A stretch of 64,000 nt of DNA from Desulfovibrio subterraneus (lineage in GTDB: Bacteria; Desulfobacterota; Desulfovibrionia; Desulfovibrionales; Desulfovibrionaceae), in assembly GCF_013340285.1 (NCBI RefSeq), contig NZ_BLVO01000004.1, forward strand, positions 62,001-126,000, in the 5' to 3' direction. The notes below the pieces were generated by a model. The model ran no database searches, had not been told where the DNA came from, and was given only the letters and a program-made list of their open reading frames with translations. Below, piece by piece: positions 35,357 to 44,600 of the stretch (position 1 is its first letter; every line of letters begins with the position of its first letter). The position numbers and the translations under genes were made by a program.

Positions 35357-36054
35357 AACCGCACATCGTCCAGAGACGCAAAGGCCGTGATCTGGCGGGT
35401 GATGCCCATCACGTCAAACACCTGCCGGAAGTTGGCGGAAAGCCCGCTCATGGCAATACGCAACCCGTCAGCCCGGGCATTGCGCACGCATTCTGCCAGC
35501 ACGGATATAGCTGCCCCGTTGATGGAGGTGTTTTCCGCAAAATCCAGAACAATGTTGCTGCGGGAACGGGCAGCGTGCCTGAACGCATCCTTGAGCGCTG
35601 ATTCAGAAGAGGTGGAAAGGGTACCCCGCACGGTAATGACTGCCGCATCTTCACGCAGAAAGATGGAAAGCGCCGCGGCCTTGTCCTGCACGAGCTGTAT
35701 ACGCTCCTCGGCACGGGCAAGCGCCCCCTGCAGAGCCTCACGCCTCACGGGCTTGTTGATGAAGTCCGTGGCGTCCAGATTCAATGCCTTTATGGCAAGG
35801 TCCATGTCGCCATGTCCGGTAATGACAATGACCTCGGTCGCCTGATTCTCTTCCTTGATCTTCTGCAGCACCTCTATGCCGTCCATACCGGGCATCTTGA
35901 TGTCCGTCAGCACCAGCGGCGGCTGCTCGGCGCGCAGCACTTCCAGACCCTGTTCGCCGGATTCGGCGGTAAGCACTTCGTGGCCCATGGCATTCAGAAT
36001 GAGCACGAACATCTTCAGAGTCGGCATTTCATCATCAATAACCAGAATACGCAT
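35353..36054 (-). CDS. Response regulator with receiver and STAS domains
   Basis: 233 residues. Residues 1-120 are a receiver: acidic pocket VIDDE, phospho-acceptor Asp51 in LVLTDIKMPGMDG, Thr/Ser region VIVITGHGD and Lys101 in INKPV. Residues about 135-230 are a STAS domain (AAVITVRGTLSTSS, NIVLDFAENTSINGAAISVLAE). Where anti-anti-sigma factors carry a phosphorylatable Ser in the IDSxG turn, this has INGAA, so partner binding would not be controlled by Ser phosphorylation. It lies 29 nt downstream of the histidine kinase and is its likely target. There is no DNA-binding domain. Confidence 0.85.
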   Translation of the reverse strand: MRILVIDDEMPTLKMFVLILNAMGHEVLTAESGEQGLEVLRAEQPPLVLTDIKMPGMDGIEVLQKIKEENQATEVIVITGHGDMDLAIKALNLDATDFINKPVRREALQGALARAEERIQLVQDKAAALSIFLREDAAVITVRGTLSTSSESALKDAFRHAARSRSNIVLDFAENTSINGAAISVLAECVRNARADGLRIAMSGLSANFRQVFDVMGITRQITAFASLDDVRF

Positions 36055-36083
36055 CGCTCATTCCTTTTCTGCCCCGGAGGGGA

Positions 36084-38081
36084 TCACGCCTTCGGAAACC
36101 GCAGGGTAAAGGTCGTGCCTTCTCCCTCGCGGCTGCGGATGGTTATATCGCCCATATAATCCCGCACTATGCCATAGGATATGGCCAGCCCGAGCCCCAT
36201 GCCCTCGCCTGTGACCTTGGTGGTAAAGAAAGGTTCAAACACCTTTTCCAGCACGTGCTGCGGTATGCCTGTCCCGTTATCGCTCACCGACAGGCACACC
36301 TGATCGCGGTCCACAAAGGTGCGGATGTCTATCAGGCCACGGGCCGTCTTTTCATCCCCTTTGCGACGCTCGATTATGGCATCGCGCGCGTTGGTCACGA
36401 GGTTGAAGAGCACCTGCTGCAGCCTGTTGTCCTGTGCGGTTATTACAGGAAGCCCGGCCGCAAGATCAACCTTAATATCAACCTGATGCAGCAGGAACTG
36501 ACGGCTGATAAGCGAGGTGACTGCCTGCACGGTCTGGTTCAGGTTCACATCCTCATCAAACAGGTCGGCCTTGCGCCCGAAAGAGCGCAGAGTGTTGATA
36601 ATGCCGGAAGCACGATCCACCTGTGCGCTGATTTCCGTCACGACCTGCCGGAAATGTTCAGGATGTATGGTCACCCCCTGCTCCAGCGACATGGCAAGGA
36701 AATCGCTGCCCATGCGTATGGCGTTGAGCGGCTGATTCAGCTCATGCGCCACCCCCGCCGACATCTCGCCCAGTGACTTCATCTTGGAAGCCTGAATGAG
36801 CTGGGCATCCTTCTCCACTATTTCGGTAACATCCGTTGCCGCCACAATTATGGCAGGGCGCCCGCGATAGCTGATGGGACAGGCGTTCACGTTCACGAAC
36901 ATGGGTACCCCGTTCTTGCGGTGATGCACCACGCGGGGTGTGCGCACGCAACCGGCCTCGTCGCCGCCGCCTTCGAAGAGCAGCAGGCATTCGCGGGTCT
37001 GCACGGGGCCGAGCTTGGTGAAGTCCATGCCCACCAGTTCCTTGCGGGAGAAGCCATATACCTCTTCAGCGCGCGGGTTGGCATCCAGCACATTCTGGGT
37101 GGTGCAGTCCACAACGAAGATGGGGTCCGGACCGCTGTTGAACAATGACCTATAAGTATTTTCCGACTCGCTGAGGCGTCTGCGGTACAGCCGTATGGAC
37201 CACACCATGTTGCGGAATGAATCCGTCAGCTTTTCCACTTCGTCGCCGCTTTCCCGCTTGCGGTAGAAGACGCATTCCTTGCACCGGCGCAGCGCCTTGT
37301 CGTCCGGCGGACGTGTGTCTGTCCTGCGCTGGTCGTCAAAATGCCAGCAGGGCATGTCGGTATCACTGAACGCGGGACAGTCGGAGATATTCCAAGTGTC
37401 GTCCGGCAGATCGAGAATACCCGCCGAATCAAAGCTGCCCCGCGACAGGTCGTCCGATATGCGTGTGAGCCTCACTACGGGGTTGGTTATGTACCCCGCG
37501 AGCCTGTGCGAAATATAGAAGGTAATGATGATTATGGCGGAAATAAAGCCGAGAAACATGACGCGCAGCTTGCCCACAAGGCTGTCGATATGTTCTTTGG
37601 ACAACCCCACATGCACCGTGCCTATGCGATACAGGCCCTCTTTCACTGGCACGGCTATGTCATACGCCTCATGCCCCAGCAGAGCCACCAGACGCACACT
37701 CTTCTGTATATTCTCCGGCAGCGGATTGCTGCCGGGCAACTCTTCGGGGAATGGCCGTGTAAACGTGTGGCAGAGCACCCTGTTATCCACGTTTTCAACG
37801 TAGATATAGTCCACAAGGTGCTTACGTTCACGCAACTGCTTCTCGTCAAAGATGAGACTGAGCAGTTCCGGAATATTATCTTCGAGCAGAAAGGAGCCGC
37901 CACGGGCCGCAATGCTTTGTGCCACGGCCGTTCCGCGCAGTTCAAGCTCCTGTGTCAGGCCGGAAACGAGTATCCATCTGGCAAGCAGCGCAATGACACA
38001 ACTGATGATGAGGATCACAGCCAGAATGGATGTGAAGAACTTGTTCTTGAGGTCCAGATTGGCGAGCGGCTTGAGTATCAT
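36084..38081 (-). CDS. Sensor histidine kinase with Cys-rich insert in HAMP, PAS domain
   Basis: 665 residues. TM1 about 15-37, periplasmic sensor about 40-172, TM2 about 173-192, HAMP from about 197. The HAMP is interrupted by a segment with C235, C245, C267 and C270 (DCPAFSDTDMPCWHF and RCKECVFY), then resumes with GDEVEKLTDSFRNM. A PAS domain (about 305-420) precedes HisKA with the phospho-acceptor H446 in GVAHELNQPLNAIR, and an HATPase with NLVTNARDAI, DNGTGIP and GMGLGLAISYG. It overlaps the binding-protein gene stop by 4 nt and precedes the receiver-STAS gene. Confidence 0.9.
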   Translation of the reverse strand: MILKPLANLDLKNKFFTSILAVILIISCVIALLARWILVSGLTQELELRGTAVAQSIAARGGSFLLEDNIPELLSLIFDEKQLRERKHLVDYIYVENVDNRVLCHTFTRPFPEELPGSNPLPENIQKSVRLVALLGHEAYDIAVPVKEGLYRIGTVHVGLSKEHIDSLVGKLRVMFLGFISAIIIITFYISHRLAGYITNPVVRLTRISDDLSRGSFDSAGILDLPDDTWNISDCPAFSDTDMPCWHFDDQRRTDTRPPDDKALRRCKECVFYRKRESGDEVEKLTDSFRNMVWSIRLYRRRLSESENTYRSLFNSGPDPIFVVDCTTQNVLDANPRAEEVYGFSRKELVGMDFTKLGPVQTRECLLLFEGGGDEAGCVRTPRVVHHRKNGVPMFVNVNACPISYRGRPAIIVAATDVTEIVEKDAQLIQASKMKSLGEMSAGVAHELNQPLNAIRMGSDFLAMSLEQGVTIHPEHFRQVVTEISAQVDRASGIINTLRSFGRKADLFDEDVNLNQTVQAVTSLISRQFLLHQVDIKVDLAAGLPVITAQDNRLQQVLFNLVTNARDAIIERRKGDEKTARGLIDIRTFVDRDQVCLSVSDNGTGIPQHVLEKVFEPFFTTKVTGEGMGLGLAISYGIVRDYMGDITIRSREGEGTTFTLRFPKA

Positions 38082-39523
38082 TGCGCGCCTCCCTGCCCTG
38101 CCTCTTTTGACCGGGCCGCATCGGACGGCACAGCGTCCGGAATGACAATATCCGGGGAGGTTGTACCGGGTGGCACGACAGGCGGGAGCAATGCATTTAC
38201 GGGCTTCCCATTCTTATTTGCAGAACTCTCGTTCTTATTTGCAGCCCCTTCGTTCCTATTTGCAGGGTCTCCGTCCTTCAGCCCGCCAGCCAGCACGGTG
38301 CGGAAGTCGTTCACCAGCTCGAACCGGCCACCGCGCAGTACGGAGAAAAACACAGATTCCATGCCCTGATGATTCCGGGGGCTGAACGAAACGTTCGTTC
38401 CGCCCAGCGAGAAGGACGAAAGCGAATCAATGGCATCAATGAATGTCTCGCGCGTGATATCCGGTCCTGCGCGGCGCAGCCCTTCCACCAGTACTAGGGC
38501 ATTTATGTAGCCCTCCAACCCCACGGCATTGGGGGTTTCGTCCGGAAAAAAGCGCTTCAGGTGCGTCACGTAATCGCTGGCAACCTGCATGATGCGCGGG
38601 GCTTCCGGCGCGGTGGGAGGCGGCACCACCAGCGACAGCACGACAGGGCTCTTGAGATCATGCGGCAGGCGGCGCGCAAGCTCTTCACCGCCCACGAACG
38701 AAAGATTGTAGTATACGGCCTTCAGTCCAGCGGCATCGGCTCTGCGGATGAACTCGGCACAGGGTTCATAGGTGCCCACCATCACCACGGCCTCGGGCCT
38801 TTCTTCCAGAATGCGCTTCAGGCCGTCGGTAACATCGTTGGTACCCCGTATGTACGAACCACGCGCCACCGGTGCCAGTCCCAGTTCACGGAGCACGAGT
38901 TCAGCGCCGGTAAGCCCGTCAAAGCCGTACGCATCATACTGATAGAACACGGCGATACGCTTTAGTCCGAGGTCCTGCACAAGGTGGCGCACCGCAGCGC
39001 CCGTTTCCTGATAATAGGATGCGCGGACATTGATGACATATCTGTTGAAAGGGATGCGCAGGCCGTTGGCTCCCGTGAACATGCCCAGCAGGGGGATGCG
39101 GGCCTCTTCCACCAACGGCAGAATACGCATGGTCGTGGGAGTACCCACATAGCCGAACAGGGCAAACACGTTGCCGTGAATCATCAGTTGCTGGGTGTTT
39201 GCAAGGCAACGGGGTGGATCGTAGCCGTCATCGCGGGCATCGAGCACAATCTTTCTGCCGTGCACCCCGCCGCTTTCGTTGACATATTTGATGTAGCTCA
39301 GGGCTCCCCGCAGGGTCTGCTCGCCCAGATAGCTTGCATGGCCGGTAAGAGGCAGTGATGAACCGAGACGAATTTCCGATGCCGTAACCCCCTGCCGGGC
39401 ATATTCGTCATAATCGCGGGTGTCTCCGCCGGTGCAGCCACCGGCGGCCAGCACAAGACAGCACACCAGTGACAAAATCATGCGTCGCAGGAAATTCGGC
39501 AAGCATAACGGAACAAAAATCAC
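38078..39523 (-). CDS. Family-4 substrate-binding lipoprotein of a two-component module
   Basis: 481 residues from a GTG at 39523 (GGAGG upstream); an ATG at 39481 is the alternative. The signal peptide ends LAAGGC, so the mature protein is probably a lipoprotein. The body is a LivJ-like type I binding fold: EIRLGSSLPLTGHASYLGEQ, VNESGGVHGRKIVLDARDDGYDP (in parts), ALFGYVGTPTT, AVFYQYDAYGFDG. A Pro- and Asn-rich tail of about 70 residues, with a three-unit 7-residue repeat, follows. There is no permease or ATPase nearby; it is coupled (ATGA) to a sensor kinase, so it probably detects rather than imports an amino-acid-like ligand. Confidence 0.82.
   Translation of the reverse strand: MIFVPLCLPNFLRRMILSLVCCLVLAAGGCTGGDTRDYDEYARQGVTASEIRLGSSLPLTGHASYLGEQTLRGALSYIKYVNESGGVHGRKIVLDARDDGYDPPRCLANTQQLMIHGNVFALFGYVGTPTTMRILPLVEEARIPLLGMFTGANGLRIPFNRYVINVRASYYQETGAAVRHLVQDLGLKRIAVFYQYDAYGFDGLTGAELVLRELGLAPVARGSYIRGTNDVTDGLKRILEERPEAVVMVGTYEPCAEFIRRADAAGLKAVYYNLSFVGGEELARRLPHDLKSPVVLSLVVPPPTAPEAPRIMQVASDYVTHLKRFFPDETPNAVGLEGYINALVLVEGLRRAGPDITRETFIDAIDSLSSFSLGGTNVSFSPRNHQGMESVFFSVLRGGRFELVNDFRTVLAGGLKDGDPANRNEGAANKNESSANKNGKPVNALLPPVVPPGTTSPDIVIPDAVPSDAARSKEAGQGGAQ
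38211..38273 (-). repeat. Three tandem 21-nt units in the binding-protein tail
   Basis: Units at 38211-38231, 38232-38252 and 38253-38273 each begin TTCTTATTTGCAG or TTCCTATTTGCAG. In frame they encode (reverse strand) heptads ending ANRN, ANKN and ANKN. It is a coding tandem repeat, not a CRISPR. Confidence 0.8.
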
Positions 39524-39671
39524 GGCACCACCCTCCGGTTTGAAACTACTCCTACATGGTCGGGTATTGTATGGCAAGAAACCGTAACACCTCAGTTTAC
39601 GTAAACAAGACAATTGCCATATCCGGCGCTAACGCCTACGATACGGCACACAACATACCCTGTGAGGCATA

Positions 39672-40280
39672 ATGAACCGAATATTCCTCTATTCCCTTCT
39701 GCTCCTGTTCGTCCTGCTGCCGGTTGGCGCGTCTCTGCGCCCCGCCCTTGCAGCGCAGGATACAGCACAGACCGAAAACGGTGATGCACCCGCCGACGTA
39801 GCGGGCGTTACCCCCTTTCCCAACCTGCTGCTGCCTGCGGTACCCAATGCAGACCAGTTCGGGTTGCCCCTTCAGGCGGTGCAGATAGGCGAATTGCAGG
39901 AAGAGTTCATCATCATAAATGTATACAGCTGGTTTTGCGCCCCCTGTCAGGCAGAAGGCCCGGATCTGCGCGAACTTTCCGAACTCATAGGCCCCGGCGG
40001 CACCGACGGCACGGTACGCATCATCGGCATAGCCGCTGGCGATGATATAACGCTGACAAAGCGGTTCCGCGACAAGCATTCCCTGCCCTATGCGCTGTTT
40101 CCGGACCCGTCGCTCGCCCTGCACGGCCTGATGCAGTCGCCCCCTGTTCCCACATTCTACATTGTCCGCAACACCACAGACGGCCCGCATCTTCTGGCCA
40201 CCCACATCGGAGCCATACGAGGCAAGGCCAAGGCCCTGTACTCGGAAGTTCTCAAACTGACCGAAGCCTCGGAAGATTAG
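39672..40280 (+). CDS. Periplasmic TlpA/ResA-type thioredoxin-like protein
   Basis: 202 residues. A signal peptide covers about 1-28 (FLYSLLLLFVLLPVGAS...ALA). The thioredoxin fold follows, with the redox motif WFCAPC near residue 92 (YSWFCAPCQAEGPDLREL), and the cis-Pro region SPPVPTFYIVRN. Family proteins reduce periplasmic disulfides, for example in cytochrome c maturation. The gene is divergent from the binding-protein gene and followed 39 nt later by the transposase-derived gene. Confidence 0.82.
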   Translation: MNRIFLYSLLLLFVLLPVGASLRPALAAQDTAQTENGDAPADVAGVTPFPNLLLPAVPNADQFGLPLQAVQIGELQEEFIIINVYSWFCAPCQAEGPDLRELSELIGPGGTDGTVRIIGIAAGDDITLTKRFRDKHSLPYALFPDPSLALHGLMQSPPVPTFYIVRNTTDGPHLLATHIGAIRGKAKALYSEVLKLTEASED

Positions 40281-40319
40281 CCCCTTGCGCCATGGGGGAC
40301 TACGCGATACACAGCCAGA

Positions 40320-41189
40320 ATGATTCAACACTCCGCCAGCAGCTCTCCCATATTCAACGAAGTGCGCACCGAATCGGACGCGCGGGAGTACATGCTTTCC
40401 CATTGCTGGCCCTCGCATGACCGCTTCTGCCCCCGCTGCGGGGAAAAAAAACTCTACACGCTTTCCGGCGGCCGCTACCGCTGTGCTGAATGCAAATACA
40501 CCTTTCAGGACTTCAGCGGCCGCTGGATAAACAACGGCAACCTTTCCCCCCTTTCATGGCTGAAAATACTGGATCTTTTCATTCGTGAACACACAGTGCA
40601 CGAACTGGCCACCGAGCTGGAACTTTCGTACAACGCAGCCTACAAGGCCGTAACCACCATCCGTTTCGCCATCATGGCCCACGCGGTGGATGCCGCCCAG
40701 ATGTTCGGCCCGGAAACCGGCCTCGGCGTGTATCTGAAAAACAGAAAGCTCACGGGCGACCCCAAGGACAGCCGCCGCCCCCCCATTCCCGTTTTCGGCA
40801 TCATGGAGCGCAACGGCTGGGTATTCATAGATATTGTCTCCGGCATTGCCGCCGAAACAGTCTTCCATTTCAACCACAGTTTCCACCTTGCCATGCACAG
40901 GGCAGGAAACATCGTCTACACGAACCGCTACCGCCACTATGACGCCCTTGTCTTCTGCGGCGACGATTCCCTGCCTTACGAATACATCAGAAAATACGAA
41001 GCTGCCGTGCATCTTGAAGAAGGGTCGTTCTGGGCCTTCGCAGGCCAGCGGCTCAAGCTCTTCAGGGGTGTGACTCCCCAGCGCTTCCCGCTCTACCTGA
41101 AAGAACTGGAATTCCGTTTCAACAATGCCGGTGCGGACCAGTTCGAGATGCTCGCACGATATCTGTGTGACATTGTTCCCGAATTTTAG
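40320..41189 (+). CDS. IS1595-type transposase-derived protein, probably domesticated or inactive
   Basis: 289 residues. A zinc ribbon (RFCPRCGEKK...YRCAECKYTF) and the following FQDFSGRWINNGNLSPLSWLKI region match the IS1595/ISXO2 transposase N-terminus. The C-terminal FWAFAGQRLKLFRGVT and YLKELEFRFNN match the end of its DDE domain. The first catalytic Asp, usually in a DET motif, is replaced (FGPETGLG), and the second, usually TDxxxxY, reads TNRYRHY. I found no terminal repeats around it. It could be a decayed relic or a protein kept for DNA or protein binding. Confidence 0.7.
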   Translation: MIQHSASSSPIFNEVRTESDAREYMLSHCWPSHDRFCPRCGEKKLYTLSGGRYRCAECKYTFQDFSGRWINNGNLSPLSWLKILDLFIREHTVHELATELELSYNAAYKAVTTIRFAIMAHAVDAAQMFGPETGLGVYLKNRKLTGDPKDSRRPPIPVFGIMERNGWVFIDIVSGIAAETVFHFNHSFHLAMHRAGNIVYTNRYRHYDALVFCGDDSLPYEYIRKYEAAVHLEEGSFWAFAGQRLKLFRGVTPQRFPLYLKELEFRFNNAGADQFEMLARYLCDIVPEF

Positions 41190-41317
41190 AACCCATCCCT
41201 CTCCGCCAACTATAGCCGCACCATGCCGGCTGCCAATCTTTTATAAATAGTTCCCTCCCCCCTTTCCGTTTCTCTGCATCTCATCTATAACGGAAAATAG
41301 AACCGTCTTGCTGTTCT

Positions 41318-41342
41318 CCGGCATGGCACCACGCCATACCGG
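41318..41342. promoter_or_regulatory. Inverted repeat upstream of the first fdh operon
   Basis: CCGGCATGGC and GCCATACCGG pair over 10 positions with one mismatch around a 5-nt loop. It ends 36 nt before the small ORF that opens the operon, in the place expected for an operator or leader hairpin. No regulator is identified. Confidence 0.4.
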
Positions 41343-41378
41343 CACTTAAACCGTGCAGAGGGAGACAAAGAGAACACA

Positions 41379-41597
41379 ATGACCCAAGCCCCTGCTTCAT
41401 TATTGCAGCCGTCCTGCGCGCTACCCTTCTCCGGCCTTGGCCACGACCTTTCGCCTGTCTGCCGCCATGCAGAGCAGGTGCGCCTTGTGCCTGCGTACCG
41501 CGTAACGGATTCGGCTGCACCGGTCCCACTGGATACTCCAGCGCTCTACGGCTTTGGCCTGCTTGTGGCGTTGGGACGCGAGATAAGAGGACGATAA
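41379..41597 (+). CDS. Small protein preceding fdhA (copy 1), unrecognised conserved family
   Basis: 72 residues starting MTQAPASLLQPSCALPFSG. It is clearly related to the 79-residue product at 51058-51297: both contain LPF-GLGHDL-P near residue 17, a Val-x-Pro element in the middle, and end GFGLLVALGREIRGR. It has no signal peptide, membrane segment or conserved Cys shared by both copies. It stops 25 nt before fdhA. Recurrence in front of both fdhA genes in coding frame, with conservation strongest at the C-terminus, argues that it is a real gene. A role in FDH expression, cofactor insertion or export is inference only. Confidence 0.65.
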   Translation: MTQAPASLLQPSCALPFSGLGHDLSPVCRHAEQVRLVPAYRVTDSAAPVPLDTPALYGFGLLVALGREIRGR

Positions 41598-41622
41598 CCC
41601 TAACCTAACGGAAGGAGGCACA

Positions 41623-44600
41623 ATGCCTGTCTCACGCAGAAGTTTCCTCAAAATTTCGGCAGGCGCCGCCACGGCTGCGGTCTTCGGCGGTCTGGGAACA
41701 AGCCTGTCACCCACTGAAGCGCATGCACAACTGCTCAAGCTTCACTGGGCCAAACGCACCACTTCAGTTTGCTGTTATTGCGCCGTAGGCTGCGGGCTCA
41801 TCGTCTCCACAGCCAAAGACGGACAAGGCCGGGCCATCAATGTTGAAGGTGATCCGGACCACCCCGTCAACGGCGGCGCACTCTGCTCCAAGGGCTCATC
41901 CATCTGGCAGGTCGCCGAAAACGACCGCCGCCTCAACGGGCCCCTCTACCGCGCTCCCTTCTCCGATGAATGGAAGTCTGTTTCATGGGACTGGTCCATT
42001 ACGGAAATCGCAAAACGCATCAAGAAAGCACGCGACGACAGCTTCATGGAACGGGACGGCAAAGGCCGCCTTGTCAACCGCACCGAAAGCATGGCCCATC
42101 TCGGTTCCGCTGCACTGGATAACGAAGAATGCTGGACCCTGCAGGCGGTAATGCGTGCTTTTGGGCTTGTCTACATCGAACATCAGGCACGCATCTGCCA
42201 CAGCTCCACCGTAGGTGCGCTGGCAGAGAGCTACGGACGCGGTGCCATGACCAACCACTGGAACGACATAGGCAACAGCGACTGCGTGCTCATCATGGGT
42301 GGCAACGCTGCGGAATGTCATCCCATCTCCTTCAAGTGGGTCACGGCCGCCATGAAGAAGGGCGCACCGCTCATCCATGTGGATCCCCGCTATACCCGCA
42401 CCTCCGCCAAGGCGGACATCTACACCAAGCTCCGCTCGGGAACGGACATCGCCTTCCTCGGCGGCATGATGAAGTACATTCTGGATAAGGAACTGTATTT
42501 CAAGGAATACGTGGTCAACTACACCAACGCCGCCTTTATCGTAGATTCCGGTTATTCCTTCAGCAACGGTGTTTTCTCGGGCCTCGACAGAAAAACCGAA
42601 ACCTATGACAAGTCCAAATGGGCTTTCAAAAAAGATGAAAACGGCGTTCCCCTGCGCGACCCCACCCTCAAGGACCCGCGTTGCGTGCTGAACCTCATGC
42701 GCGACCACTACAAGCGCTATACCGTGGAAAAAGTTTCTGCCACCACGGGTACGCCTGTTCCTGAAATTCTCAAAGTATACGAAACCTTCTGTGCCACCGG
42801 AAAACCGGACAAGGCCGGCACCATTCTCTACGCCATGGGCTGGACCCAGCATACCGTGGGCGTGCAGAACATCCGCGCCATGTCCATGATCCAGATGCTG
42901 CTCGGCAACATCGGCGTTGCAGGCGGCGGCGTGAATGCGCTGCGGGGCGAATCCAACGTACAGGGTTCCACGGACCACTGTCTGCTGGCGCATATCATCC
43001 CCGGCTACCTGCCCATTCCCTCGTCCAAGTGGGAAACCATAGAGGCCTACAACAAGGCCAACACGCCGGAAAGCAAAGACCCCATGTCCGCCAACTGGTG
43101 GTCCAACAGGCCCAAGTATCTGGCCAGCCTGCTCAAGGCACAGTATCCCGGTGCCTCGCTGGAAAATGCCTACAAATACCTGCCCAAGGTCGACGGTGAC
43201 ACCAAGCTCACCGAATACATGTGGCTGGGACTGTGGGACAAGGTTTTCAAGGGCGAATTCAAGGGCTTGTTCGCATGGGGTCAGAACCCCGCCTGCGGCG
43301 GTGCCAACGCCGGAAAGAACCGCGATGCCATGACCAAGCTGGACTGGATGGTAAACGTCAACATCTTCGATAACGAAACCGGTTCCTTCTGGAAGGGTCC
43401 CGGCATGGAACCGGGCAAGATCAAGACTGAAGTCTTTTTGCTGCCCTGCTGCGTCTCCATCGAAAAGGAAGGTTCCGTCACCAACTCCGGCCGCTGGATG
43501 CAGTGGCGCTATGTCGGCCCCGAGCCGCGCCCCGGCACCAAGCCCGACGGCCAGATCATGCTGGAGATCATGGACAAGGTTAAGGAGCTGTACCGCGCGG
43601 AAGGCGGCGCCTTCCCCATGCCTGTTACCGCTCTGAACACAGACACGTGGAAGAACGCCGAAGGCGAATACGATGCGAACATGGTTGCCAAGCTGATCAA
43701 CGGCTACTTCCTCAAGGATACGGAAGTAAACGGCAAGCAGTTCAAGCGCGGCCAGCAGGTACCCAACTTCACGTTCCTCACGGATGACGGGTCGACCTGC
43801 TCCGGCAACTGGCTGTACAGCGGTTCCTACACGGACGAAGGCAACATGGCCGCCCGCAGAGACTCATCCCAGACGCCGGAACAGGCAAAAATCGGCCTGT
43901 ACCCCAACTGGTCGTGGTGCTGGCCGCTCAACCGGCGCATTCTGTACAACCGTGCCTCGGTAGACGCCAACGGCAAGCCGTGGAATCCCGACCGTGCCGT
44001 TATTCAATGGAACGGTGAAAAATGGGTGGGCGACGTGCCGGACGGCGGCTGGAAGCCGGGAACCAAGCATCCCTTCATCATGCAGCAGCACGGTTACGGC
44101 CAGTTGTTCGGCCCCGGACGTGTGGACGGCCCCCTGCCTGAACACTACGAACCCATGGAATGCCCCATAAAGCGGCATCCCTTCTCCGGCCAGTTGAACA
44201 ACCCCGTGGCCTACCAGATTCATTCCGAAGAAAAGGCCGTGGCCGACCCGCGCTTCCCCTACGTGGGCACCACCTACCGCATGACGGAACACTGGCAGAC
44301 CGGCATCATGACCCGCCATGTGGGCTGGCTCATCGAAGCGGAACCCCAGCTGTACTGCGAAATCAGTGAAGAACTTGCCGGCGAAAAGGGTATCGCCAAC
44401 GGCGAACACATCAAGGTTTCCAGCCTGCGCGGCGAGGTAACCGCCGTGGCCATGGTGACAAAGCGCATCCAGCCCTACACCATTCAGGGCAAAACGGTGC
44501 ACCTTGTTGGCCTGCCATGGCAGTATGGATGGTTTACCCCGGCGGACGGCGGCGATTCGGCCAACCTGCTGACCCCTTCCGTGGGCGACCCGAATACCGG

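Noticed and set aside
38206-38275. Short direct repeats considered as a CRISPR
   Set aside because: Units are adjacent, in frame and 21 nt long with no spacers; they are a coding tandem repeat.
41318-41342. Considered as a sigma-54 promoter because of TGGCAC
   Set aside because: There is no GC dinucleotide at the required 10-nt spacing; kept only as an inverted repeat.
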